From Shewanella atlantica (GTDB lineage Bacteria > Pseudomonadota > Gammaproteobacteria > Enterobacterales > Shewanellaceae), in assembly GCF_003966265.1 (NCBI RefSeq), contig NZ_RXNV01000021.1:1-43097 (forward strand): a DNA stretch of 43,097 nt. Reading direction: 5' to 3'. The notes under the pieces are model-generated. The model made no database searches. It saw only the letters and a list, made by a program, of their open reading frames with translations, and was not told where the DNA came from. This document shows positions 8,423 to 16,002 of this stretch, piece after piece. The translations under genes were made by a program, and so were the position numbers. The first letter of the stretch is position 1; each line of letters starts with the position of its first letter.

Positions 8423-8659
8423 TTAAGCTTTTTCTGTATCCGTTGGCTCAGCCTGTATCTCCTGAACCTCTTCGACTGAGCTTTGCTCTGCGTCGCTTGG
8501 CTTGTTACCCGATAGCGCCGCTTCGGCTTGCTCTTGAGCTAACGCTTTCGCACGGTCACCTTTAGAGACATATTTCTTGATGGTAGGAGCTGTATGCTTA
8601 TTTTTACGGGCTTTAGCGCGCTTAGCCGTAAGTTTGATCATTTTCTGTTTTTTGTTCAT
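8423..8659 (-). CDS. DUF2986 family small basic protein
   Basis: A 78-aa protein with a strongly basic N-terminal half (MNKKQKMIKLTAKRAKARKN and onward) and an acidic, Glu-rich C-terminal half. The N terminus, with the later KKYVSKGDRAK block, resembles the DUF2986 family known from Shewanella and Vibrio, for which no function is established. The basic segment could bind nucleic acid, but that is inference. No membrane segment or signal peptide is present. It stands alone, with a convergent neighbour and the shared terminator at 8370-8390. Low complexity limits the confidence of the family call; coding status is likely given the even codon use and clear boundaries. Confidence 0.75.
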   Translation of the reverse strand: MNKKQKMIKLTAKRAKARKNKHTAPTIKKYVSKGDRAKALAQEQAEAALSGNKPSDAEQSSVEEVQEIQAEPTDTEKA

Positions 8660-8832
8660 AGCTCTCTACCAATGTGCTTTCATATCTCTGACCATCAAAA
8701 GTGTCGGCCAGTTGTAAACCGGGTGCGGATTTTAACTTAATCTAAGCCGTCAAGCCATTAAATATGGATTTTCTTGCTACTTATTGGCAAAGTGAACCCC
8801 AATTTACTGCATCAATAGACTAGTGAAGCTTT

Positions 8833-9150
8833 ATGACATCGAATAAAATTACTTTTTTTCAAAGGTTTGAGAAGGATATTCTTTCCGGAGCGAAAACCAT
8901 TACATTAAGAGATGATTCTGAATCTCATTTTAAGGCGGGGCAAGGTGTCAGTGTCTCAACCTATGAAACCGATCGTTGGTTTTGTGATGTCATGATCGAC
9001 TCGGTTGAGCGCATCAAGTTTGATGAACTTAACCTTATTCACGCCGAGCAGGAAAATATGACATTACCGGAATTGAAAACTGTTATTACCGATATCTATG
9101 GTGAGATAGAGAATCTATGGATGATCAGCTTTCACCTTGTACGCTCGTAA
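8833..9150 (+). CDS. yqfB: N4-acetylcytidine amidohydrolase (YqfB-like, ASCH domain)
   Basis: A 105-aa ASCH-domain protein closely resembling E. coli YqfB, which hydrolyses N4-acetylcytidine to cytidine and acetate, a step in salvage of modified RNA nucleosides. The start ITFFQRFEKDIL, the GAKTITLRDDSESHF block and HAEQENMTLPELK all align. The catalytic residues known from E. coli fall at the same numbers here: Lys21, Thr24 and Glu74. Length matches the family. It is transcribed alone between oppositely oriented genes, and no obvious operon partner is visible. Confidence is high because all three active-site residues are in register. Confidence 0.92.
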   Translation: MTSNKITFFQRFEKDILSGAKTITLRDDSESHFKAGQGVSVSTYETDRWFCDVMIDSVERIKFDELNLIHAEQENMTLPELKTVITDIYGEIENLWMISFHLVRS

Positions 9151-9221
9151 AAAAGGTTAAAAGTCTGGAGGGAAGGTTTTTGGCACTATGTTGGCCGATA
9201 TATTCCCTTTGACTGATTCTA

Positions 9222-9665
9222 CTAAGAGGAGAACTTCGCTCTGTCTTCATCGGTGGCACCTTCATTGCACTCACCTCTGATTTCTGCGCGTCCAACCTCT
9301 ATCATTCTGCTTAACTCCATAAAGCCTTCCCGGCAGTATCCCGTCATGTCCAATGTCTTCGATAACCCTAATTCTATCTGTTCAGTCCAATCTGAAAGAT
9401 CGGGTGTGTAGATAGAGCGCTTGCTATTTTTGGAGCGACTCTGTTTCTTTAGCTGATTGATTCGTTCACGGTGAGCCAGTTCCGTATTGTTGTCATCAGG
9501 CATCTCGAGCTTAGCATTGTATGTAAATAGCTTTATGCCATTACTTCTGATGTCCGTTTTAAATCTGTCTTTAACTCGGTTCTTGAAATCGTCGGTATCT
9601 GGCTTATGACTGGCACAGCCAGAAGCTATAATGAAAGCCATGAGGATCGGTACAATTCTTATCAT
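9222..9665 (-). CDS. Hypothetical lipoprotein
   Basis: A 147-aa protein of unknown function. The first 17 residues form a lipoprotein signal with lipobox IASGC, Cys17 being the expected lipidation site; the following residues (ASHKP) do not carry the Asp+2 inner-membrane retention signal, so outer-membrane targeting is possible. The mature part is hydrophilic with a basic, Lys/Arg/Ser-rich middle (about residues 70-85) and two further cysteines near residues 110 and 132 that could pair. I do not recognise a family. It is divergent from the DUF1538 operon, with 356 bp between them, and no functional link is evident. Confidence 0.7.
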   Translation of the reverse strand: MIRIVPILMAFIIASGCASHKPDTDDFKNRVKDRFKTDIRSNGIKLFTYNAKLEMPDDNNTELAHRERINQLKKQSRSKNSKRSIYTPDLSDWTEQIELGLSKTLDMTGYCREGFMELSRMIEVGRAEIRGECNEGATDEDRAKFSS

Positions 9666-9860
9666 TTTTTTAACATATCCGTTCTTTTAATTCTTTACTT
9701 CTTCGCTGACGGTTTTACCATTTTGGTTAGCGTAGAAATTTACCATGAAATGCCACTTTGACAGCAGGATAACTGAAAACCAAGCAAGTTAGCAGCTTAC
9801 TGACATTTTTTTACACTCCTGATTCGGATATGACCCGGTGACATCTGAATTAACGGCAAC

Positions 9861-9874
9861 TTGATTTTGGTCAA
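9861..9874. promoter_or_regulatory. FNR/EtrA-like box upstream of the DUF1538 operon
   Basis: TTGATTTTGGTCAA matches the FNR consensus TTGATnnnnATCAA at nine of ten positions. It lies about 160 bp before the first DUF1538 gene. A TATTTA at 9893-9898 could be a -10, placing the box near -38 to -41, as in class II activation. If real, oxygen or electron-acceptor status would control the operon. The rest of the 9666-10021 gap holds the leader ORF listed below and nothing else I recognise. Confidence 0.35.
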
Positions 9875-9965
9875 GGATTGATGTGACTCTGTTATTTAGT
9901 TGTTGCTATTTATTACGGTGCTGGCACTATTTATGTGTGGCATAACCCAAAGGAGAGGGGAGTTT

Positions 9966-10037
9966 ATGGTGAATGTTGGATCTCAGTTTTCCATTTTCAG
10001 ATTGTTCGATTCGGAGATTAGATGGCCGCTATTATAA
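9966..10037 (+). CDS. Possible 23-codon leader ORF ahead of the DUF1538 operon
   Basis: An ATG at 9966 follows a purine-rich AAAGGAGAGGGGAG that is a far stronger ribosome site than the GGAG before the DUF1538 gene. The 23-codon frame ends with TAA at 10035-10037, overlapping the first codons of the DUF1538 gene in another frame (the starts are 56 bp apart). Such an arrangement is typical of translationally coupled or regulatory leader peptides. The peptide has no run of a single amino acid that would suggest classical attenuation. It could equally be a chance frame; only the ribosome site and overlap support it. Confidence 0.3.
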   Translation: MVNVGSQFSIFRLFDSEIRWPLL

Positions 10038-10756
10038 AACTGCTTCAATCCCTGTTATCGAGTTTTAAGGATCTTATCCCAATCATTCTCGTAGTCGGCT
10101 TTTTTGAAATTTTTGTTCTGCAGCAAGCTCCGGATAATCTTTTCTCTATCCTTATTGGCCTAGTGTTCATTGTTTTTGGTTTGACTTTTTTTGTATTCGG
10201 ACTGGAGATGGGTCTGTTTCCCATAGGTGAGTCTCTGGCTCAGGCGTTAGCGAGAAAGGGCAGTATATTCTGGTTGGTTATTTTCTCATTCTCTTTGGGG
10301 TTCGGGACGACATTAGCCGAACCCGCGCTCACCGCCGTGGCAAATGAAGCGGCAGAAGTTGCGGCGGAGGCCAATGCCATCGCGATGACCGAAGAGGCGA
10401 TGGACAGTTATGCTATGGGTCTGAGGCTAACCGTTGCAGTATCGGTTGGCTTGGCCATTTTGCTCGGTGTGGTACGTATTCTTAAGGGCTGGCCGATCCA
10501 CTATCTGATTATTGGCGGCTACATTACTGTGATGATACTGACGAGCTTTGCTCCTGAGAATATCATCGGCATCGCCTATGACTCGGGCGGTGTTACCACT
10601 TCAACCATCACAGTCCCTTTGGTTACGGCTCTGGGCGTTGGTTTAGCGACAGTCATTAAGGGGCGGAACCCTATGTTAGATGGGTTTGGTTTAATCGCTT
10701 TTGCCAGTTTAACACCTATGATATTCGTCCTTCTTTACGGTATGGTGGTGCTCTGA
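10022..10756 (+). CDS. DUF1538 membrane protein A
   Basis: A 244-aa polytopic membrane protein of the DUF1538 family, presumed a permease; no substrate is established to my knowledge. About seven hydrophobic segments are visible. Family blocks in order: GLEMGLFPIGESLA (near 60), GFGTTLAEPALTAVA (near 98), AYDSGGVTTSTITVP (near 190) and GRNPMLDGFGLIAFASL (near 218). The two TT-x3-P motifs, one in each half, suggest two structurally related halves such as paired re-entrant hairpins. It is the first gene of a four-gene operon and overlaps the second DUF1538 gene by one base (TGATG). The pairing with PII-like and CBS proteins implies a transporter under nucleotide or ligand control. Confidence 0.85.
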   Translation: MAAIIKLLQSLLSSFKDLIPIILVVGFFEIFVLQQAPDNLFSILIGLVFIVFGLTFFVFGLEMGLFPIGESLAQALARKGSIFWLVIFSFSLGFGTTLAEPALTAVANEAAEVAAEANAIAMTEEAMDSYAMGLRLTVAVSVGLAILLGVVRILKGWPIHYLIIGGYITVMILTSFAPENIIGIAYDSGGVTTSTITVPLVTALGVGLATVIKGRNPMLDGFGLIAFASLTPMIFVLLYGMVVL

Positions 10757-11547
10757 TGGAGATGTTAACCAGTTTACTGACGACTTTATTATTGACTGCA
10801 CGGGATGTGATCCCCATTGCTGTTATTCTGTTTGGCTTCCAGCTTGGGGTATTGAAGCGTCCGATAGCAAATTTACGTCAGGTTGTGTTGGGATTTGTCT
10901 ACGTGATCATTGGCTTGAGTCTATTCCTGGTTGGGTTAGAGCTGGCGCTGTTTCCTATTGGTGAGAGTATGGCTGAACAGCTGACTTCACCTGAATTTAT
11001 TCACCCTGAAGCCGGTGCTCATGCGCCTACCGTTTGGCAGGATTATCTTTGGGTCTATATATTTGCTGCGGCCATAGGCTTTAGTACTACCATTGCCGAG
11101 CCTTCCCTGATTGCGGTAGCGATTAAAGCAAATGAGGTGTCGGCTGGAGCTATTGGTGTACAGGGCTTGCGGATCTCGGTGGCTATCGGTGTATCATTTG
11201 GCATCGCGTTAGGGTGTTTTCGAATTGTTGTTGGCGATCCTATTCACTACTACATCATGGCGGGTTATGTGATCGTGGTGATCCAGACCTTTTATGCGCC
11301 TAAGCTTATCGTTCCGTTAGCCTATGATTCCGGAGGCGTGACAACTTCAACGGTGACCGTCCCCTTAGTTGCGGCCTTAGGTTTAGGTTTAGCAACCAAT
11401 GTCGATGGTCGAAATCCGCTTATCGATGGATTCGGTCTAATCGCTTTTGCCAGTCTGTTTCCCATGATATCTGTGATGGGCTACGCGCAAATAGTGGATA
11501 AATTAAATAAGAGACGTTCGTTAAAGGAGCAAGAAGATGCGCTTTAA
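10756..11547 (+). CDS. DUF1538 membrane protein B
   Basis: A 263-aa paralogue of the preceding protein, with the same ordered blocks: GLELALFPIGESMA, GFSTTIAEPSLIAVA, AYDSGGVTTSTVTVP and GRNPLIDGFGLIAFASL. It differs by a longer His/Pro-containing loop after the second block region (about residues 75-95) and a basic C-terminal tail. The conserved spacing between A and B suggests an ancient duplication; the products probably assemble as a heteromer, equivalent to a double-length DUF1538 protein. The start ATG overlaps the previous stop, and its own last 11 bp overlap the PII-like gene, so all are translationally coupled. Transport function is inferred from the membrane topology. Confidence 0.85.
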   Translation: MEMLTSLLTTLLLTARDVIPIAVILFGFQLGVLKRPIANLRQVVLGFVYVIIGLSLFLVGLELALFPIGESMAEQLTSPEFIHPEAGAHAPTVWQDYLWVYIFAAAIGFSTTIAEPSLIAVAIKANEVSAGAIGVQGLRISVAIGVSFGIALGCFRIVVGDPIHYYIMAGYVIVVIQTFYAPKLIVPLAYDSGGVTTSTVTVPLVAALGLGLATNVDGRNPLIDGFGLIAFASLFPMISVMGYAQIVDKLNKRRSLKEQEDAL

Positions 11548-11887
11548 ACTCATTATCGCATTTGTAGATGATGTTACTACCAACAGTATTGTCGACGCTG
11601 CGAGAAAGGCGGGTGCGACAGGCGCGACAGTAATCAATCACGCCAGAGGCGAAGGGTTAGAGAAGAAAAAAACCTTTATGGGGCTCTCTTTAGATGTTCA
11701 GCGGGATGTGATTCTGTTTCTGGTAGAAGAACATAAGAGCAGAAGTATTCTTGAAACAATCAACCGAGTCGGTGGGTTTGATATAAACCCGGGTCAAGGG
11801 ATAGCAATTCAGATTGATGTCGAAGATGCCGTTGGGGTTGCCCATCAGGTTCAGAAGATTAGTAAAGATATTGAGGATGAGTTATGA
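11537..11887 (+). CDS. PII-like signalling protein
   Basis: A 116-aa protein of the PII/GlnB-like ferredoxin-fold superfamily. The opening strand-helix-strand (KLIIAFVDDVTTNSIVDAARKAGATGATVI) and the closing INPGQGIAIQIDVEDAVGV match PII order. The T-loop is short and has no tyrosine at the uridylylation position. The B-loop reads GGFDINPGQG rather than TGKIGDGK, so nucleotide binding may differ from GlnB/GlnK. PII proteins are trimers that bind ATP/ADP or small ligands and often plug membrane transporters, as GlnK does AmtB. The gene begins inside the end of DUF1538 B and overlaps the CBS gene by 4 bp, so a regulatory partner role for the DUF1538 permeases is the obvious inference. Confidence 0.85.
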   Translation: MRFKLIIAFVDDVTTNSIVDAARKAGATGATVINHARGEGLEKKKTFMGLSLDVQRDVILFLVEEHKSRSILETINRVGGFDINPGQGIAIQIDVEDAVGVAHQVQKISKDIEDEL

Positions 11888-12291
11888 GCCACCGCAAGAT
11901 AGTCCGAAATTCAGATGTGATGACTAAAAAGTTTGTTATGGTTGACGGGCTTCATACTGTCGCCGATGCCATCGAACTCGCCAGCGCTCAAGACGTGAGA
12001 GTACTGCTCGTCAATAAGCGTAATGAGGATGATGAGTTCGGTATGGTACTGATGAGTGATATTGCCAAAAAAGTGCTGGCAAAAGATAAGGCTCCGGAGC
12101 GGGTGAATATCTATGAGATCATGATAAAACCGGTACTATCTGTCAGCCCTGAGATGGACGTCCGCTATTGTGCCCGCTTATTTGAACGATTCCGTATCAC
12201 TAAAGCGCCGGTGATCGAAGCCGGTGAAATTTTAGGTTTAGTCAGTTACCATGACTTGGTACTTAAAGGGATGATGGCTGAAAAGCAGTAA
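11884..12291 (+). CDS. Tandem CBS-domain protein
   Basis: A 135-aa cytoplasmic protein made of two CBS motifs and little else. The first covers roughly residues 10-65 (VMTKKFVMVDGLHTVADAIE, GMVLMSDIAKKVL) and the second residues 78-133 (IMIKPVLSVSPEMDVRYCA, GLVSYHDLVLKGM). Such Bateman modules bind adenosine nucleotides and tune the activity of channels, transporters and enzymes. Start overlaps the PII-like stop (ATGAG), making this the last gene of the DUF1538 operon, which closes at the terminator at 12335. Together with PII this gives two candidate nucleotide sensors for one transporter pair. Target and ligand are unproven. Confidence 0.88.
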   Translation: MSHRKIVRNSDVMTKKFVMVDGLHTVADAIELASAQDVRVLLVNKRNEDDEFGMVLMSDIAKKVLAKDKAPERVNIYEIMIKPVLSVSPEMDVRYCARLFERFRITKAPVIEAGEILGLVSYHDLVLKGMMAEKQ

Positions 12292-12334
12292 TACTAATCG
12301 GTATAACAATTCGATATCGTGAACTTAGTAAATG

Positions 12335-12364
12335 AAATAGCGACCCGCAAGGGTCGCTATTTTT
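12335..12364 (+). terminator. Intrinsic terminator of the DUF1538 operon
   Basis: AAATAGCGACCC pairs with GGGTCGCTATTT across a GCAA (GNRA) tetraloop, with a T-run. It is A/T flanked on both sides and may also stop the convergent glutaredoxin gene. Confidence 0.88.
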
Positions 12365-12371
12365 GTCTCAT

Positions 12372-12728
12372 TTATGCGAATCGCTTGTCCAGATAACTGA
12401 TAATATCTGAAGATTCATACATCCAGCGAGTCTCGCCGTTCTCTTCTATTCGCAGGCAAGGGACTTTAGCGTGACCGCCCTGGCTGACAAGCTTTGCCTT
12501 GTGGTCATCTTGTTTAGCGTCGAGAGTCTCGATGTTGAGCCCCTGACGACGCATTGCGCGACGAACTTTGACGCAAAACGGGCAGGCCTTGTATTCATAT
12601 AAGGCTAGTAGCTTAGTTTCAGCATCGATTTTTAATTGCTCATCTTGCGGGCGCTTACGTTTCTTAGGAGTGAAAATAAAATTAAGGATCAGGATGATAC
12701 GGCCTAAAATCCAACGAACAATAAACAT
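12372..12728 (-). CDS. Membrane-anchored glutaredoxin
   Basis: A 118-aa thiol-disulfide oxidoreductase. Residues 1-20 form one hydrophobic segment followed by the basic stretch PKKRKR, so the domain is probably tethered to the cytoplasmic face of the inner membrane. The glutaredoxin domain has the dithiol motif CPFC (Cys49/Cys52), the cis-proline loop AKVPCL and a terminal SSDIISYLDKRF helix that resembles the GSH-binding end of the family. It would use glutathione to reduce disulfides or mixed disulfides of membrane-associated partners. It shares the intergenic terminator at 12335 with the convergent operon and lies downstream of the DUF748 gene on the same strand, about 65 bp away. Confidence 0.88.
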   Translation of the reverse strand: MFIVRWILGRIILILNFIFTPKKRKRPQDEQLKIDAETKLLALYEYKACPFCVKVRRAMRRQGLNIETLDAKQDDHKAKLVSQGGHAKVPCLRIEENGETRWMYESSDIISYLDKRFA

Positions 12729-12793
12729 GAGCTACCTCTGAATAAGTCAAAATCCGCCAGAGTGTAACCCATGTCACAGAATTATTAAATCTT

Positions 12794-15700
12794 TTAATCA
12801 GCCCCTAATGTCAGCAGCGCCTCTTGTGCGCCTTGATTGATATCAATGCGACTGTCGAGCAGAAATATTCTGTTAGCCGGTACTTTATCGATTTCGACCA
12901 GATGTGTTTTCACCGCTCTGGCCCTCTCACTTGCAAGCGTGCCTAGCATATTGTCATCGACCACCTGCTGGTTAAGGCAGGTGTTATAGAGCGCGATATG
13001 CCACTGAGTCAGCAGCTGTGTTTCATTGAGCGTTGAATCCGGTTCGGTGCTCTTGCTAATTTGTTGTTTTAGCTCATCGGCATTTTGCATTAATTCAGTT
13101 TCATACAGGGCTATAAGCGCTTTAGATAGTGGCCCTTGTGTCGGATACGTACTGGGAGATAGATTTTTCGGTAACTCCTCAACGTCAAGCTGACTTAGCT
13201 GAGCCAGTTTGAGCCTGAGAGCTTGCTCTTGAAGTATCCGGCCGTCACTTGCCGGGTCGATGGCTCCTTCGATACTCAAGGTAAGCTTAGGCCTGTCGAG
13301 AAGGGCGGTGGCAAGTGTTGTCAGCTTACTGTTCTGTTCATCTGATATCACTGCAGTACCAGCACCGAACTCGACTCTATCGAGCTCCTCATCATCACCA
13401 AATATTCCGGCAAGCAAGGTAAATGGGGCTGTTACTGCTTTAGTTATCACATTGGTTAATGCCGTCATCACTATGCTGCCCACGCTGAAGTCGGGGGAGT
13501 CTAAATCGCCAGAGACCTCGAGTCCTAAGTCGATAACACCATGCCTGTCTTGCAGTAGGGCGATGGCAAGGGTGACCGGCAGGCTTGTTGCCAGACTACT
13601 ATCACTGGGTTCGCCGAGTTTTAGCTGATTGACGACAATATGATTGCTGCCGTTTAGTTTATTGTCTTTTAGCAGGTAGCTTAGCTCTAATGAAAGCTGG
13701 CCCTTGTCGATATAATATCCAGCATAGGTGCCGGAGTAGGGGTTAACGGATGTGAGTTCCACGCTGTTAAAGTCAAGATCCAGATCCAGATAGGGCTGTT
13801 CGAGTAAGGGGTTAATCTCTCCTTTGAGTGTGACGGGGGCATATCTGTTAATCTTTCCCTTTATATCGACGACTGCAGCCTTATTCGAAGATGAGGAAAG
13901 CTGGCTCACACTTCCCTCTACCTGTTCAATACTGGCCGCGAAGTTAGGGGTCAGAGAGTTATCGGCAAAGAAGGTCGAACCGTCAGTGATATTGATTTTC
14001 CCAATCTGTATCTCTAAAGGAGCTTGTTGATCAGCGTTTGTTTGCTCAGGAGCATTTTTACTGGCTTTCGGGGAACTCTCAGTCTCGTCAGCAACGGCTT
14101 GGGCCGTATTCACTAACAGCTGTTGAAAGTTAGTGCTTTTATCTTCCGCTATGATGATGCGACTGTAAGGTTGAGAGAAGTTAATCTGATCTACAGATAG
14201 TGTCTGTTTTGCTTGATCAAAGATTAATTCCTCAATCATCATAGACTGCCATTTCAGTAATGTCTTTCGGTGCTGATTGTCTTTGACCAGTAGATCGTTG
14301 ATGGTGATATCGCCGGTAAAATTTAAATCATCGGCCGAGCTTGCCTCTATGGCTCCTATCGAGTCGAGCTTACCATTTTTGACTGTGATATTAATAAAGG
14401 GCTCAAGATAGGGCTGTATCTGTGTTAAAGCAAAATCTGTCAGTTGTAGCTCAGCGTTGAGTTGTGGTTGATTGACCTCTACCTGACCCGTTGAGGTCAA
14501 TTTTCCTTGGTCATTGATGATCATATCTAAACTGTATTCTATTGGCTTATGGAAGTCTGAATACACGGCGCTGGTCGTCAAATTTAGGGGGGCTATGCGC
14601 CATGGAGTCTCCTCTGTGACCAGACTTTCTGTGATATTGAAGCCATAGTTTTTTACTGAGACAGCACCTAAACTAACCGACCAAGGTGTCTGTTCATCTG
14701 CCTCTTGTTCATCAAGTTGCTTCGGCTCACTGTCATCGGTTTGTGAGATAAAGCTCGGTATGAACAGTGGGACAATATCGATTCCATCTGAGGTGATATG
14801 GGCATTCAGGTCTAAATTTTCGCTATGCAGGCGCTCAACCACTACCTGTTTATCGTTAAGGTTGAGCTCAATACCTTCCAGTGCCACCCGAGGCAGAGTG
14901 ACAAGCGGGCGCTTTTCATGAGTAAACAAAATATTGTCCAAAGAGAAAGAGCCTTGATTGGTGATCACTTGGACAGAGCTCTCTTCTGTCGATGCCTGAG
15001 ATTTAACCTCAAAGTGACTCTTGAAATTTAATTGTCCGGTTTCGAGTGTCGCCTGAAAGTCTTGTGAGATAAATGACCAAAACTGTGGCAGCTTTATTGC
15101 GGTTAACTCTAACTCACCAATGACATTGAGCGGAGATATTTGTATTTGTCCCTGTGTGGAGATCTCGCCCCCTTCATCACCGACAAAGTGAATGGAAAAG
15201 TGATTCCCCGAATCGGCGCTTGCTATGTCATTTAAGGTATCGAATGCTTTCACTTTCAGGTTGACCGCCGGGTAGCGGATCTGGCTGTTGGTGACCTTAT
15301 CTGAATAAAGAAGAGCTGCGTTAGCTATTGATAGGTTTTCAACGATCACATGAGGTAAAGCATTCTGTTTGTCCGCTGGCTCTTGCGGTGCTTCAGGAGA
15401 CTTTGCAAGCTCTGCCAGAATGTCTGAAAAATTGAATTGGATCTCTTGTTGCGATTTTAATCGCTCTGCATAGATAAAGGGGGTACTTAATGTCACATCG
15501 TGAATGCTGATAGCTCCATTAAACAGCGAGTGCCAAAAACGGAGTTCAAAATTAAGCTTATCGAAACCGATAAAATCGCTGCGATCTGGCTCATCGATTC
15601 TAAAGCCGCTCAATGATACGTTAAGAGTGAAGGGATTTATCTTGACTTCATTAAGCTGGACAGGTCTTTTGAGCATAGCGCCCAATTGAACTGGTAGCTG

Positions 15701-15847
15701 TTTTTCTACGGCATAGGGAACAACCAGTCCTAAGATGCCGGCGAAGGAGAAATAAGCGGCTAACAGGAGAGAGAGGTATCGCTGATACTTAGGTAATTGT
15801 TTAAATTTCTTCCACAGACTACTGAATTTTTCCCTAATAGCGAACAT
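12794..15847 (-). CDS. DUF748 / AsmA-like large envelope protein
   Basis: A 1017-aa envelope protein. One N-terminal transmembrane segment (about residues 25-45) is followed by the DUF748 start pattern (VEKQLPVQLGAMLKRPVQLNEVKINPFTL, read in two parts) and then long beta-rich repeats typical of AsmA/YhdP-type bridge proteins. A C-terminal OmpA-like stretch includes LDRPKLTLSIEGAIDP and a terminal helix pair. Relatives are thought to help phospholipid movement or assembly between membranes; for DUF748 itself this is inference. Start at 15847 is preferred because AAGG sits five bases upstream; an ATG at 15862, five codons earlier, is possible. Asp/Glu/Ser-rich linkers occur near residues 155-165, 380-390 and 600-620. 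No terminator is visible downstream. Confidence 0.85.
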   Translation of the reverse strand: MFAIREKFSSLWKKFKQLPKYQRYLSLLLAAYFSFAGILGLVVPYAVEKQLPVQLGAMLKRPVQLNEVKINPFTLNVSLSGFRIDEPDRSDFIGFDKLNFELRFWHSLFNGAISIHDVTLSTPFIYAERLKSQQEIQFNFSDILAELAKSPEAPQEPADKQNALPHVIVENLSIANAALLYSDKVTNSQIRYPAVNLKVKAFDTLNDIASADSGNHFSIHFVGDEGGEISTQGQIQISPLNVIGELELTAIKLPQFWSFISQDFQATLETGQLNFKSHFEVKSQASTEESSVQVITNQGSFSLDNILFTHEKRPLVTLPRVALEGIELNLNDKQVVVERLHSENLDLNAHITSDGIDIVPLFIPSFISQTDDSEPKQLDEQEADEQTPWSVSLGAVSVKNYGFNITESLVTEETPWRIAPLNLTTSAVYSDFHKPIEYSLDMIINDQGKLTSTGQVEVNQPQLNAELQLTDFALTQIQPYLEPFINITVKNGKLDSIGAIEASSADDLNFTGDITINDLLVKDNQHRKTLLKWQSMMIEELIFDQAKQTLSVDQINFSQPYSRIIIAEDKSTNFQQLLVNTAQAVADETESSPKASKNAPEQTNADQQAPLEIQIGKINITDGSTFFADNSLTPNFAASIEQVEGSVSQLSSSSNKAAVVDIKGKINRYAPVTLKGEINPLLEQPYLDLDLDFNSVELTSVNPYSGTYAGYYIDKGQLSLELSYLLKDNKLNGSNHIVVNQLKLGEPSDSSLATSLPVTLAIALLQDRHGVIDLGLEVSGDLDSPDFSVGSIVMTALTNVITKAVTAPFTLLAGIFGDDEELDRVEFGAGTAVISDEQNSKLTTLATALLDRPKLTLSIEGAIDPASDGRILQEQALRLKLAQLSQLDVEELPKNLSPSTYPTQGPLSKALIALYETELMQNADELKQQISKSTEPDSTLNETQLLTQWHIALYNTCLNQQVVDDNMLGTLASERARAVKTHLVEIDKVPANRIFLLDSRIDINQGAQEALLTLGAD

Positions 15848-16002
15848 ACTTACCTTAATCATCTATAAATAACTTTGATCCTTTTGCTAGTTTAGCTAAC
15901 TTAGTAGATTTGTAGTAGAAATCTCTGGTAAAAAAAGCTTACTTGCTCGGATTTGAGCCAACTTTCTAAGCTGAATATTTATTAAAATTGGTATAAAAGC
16001 AG

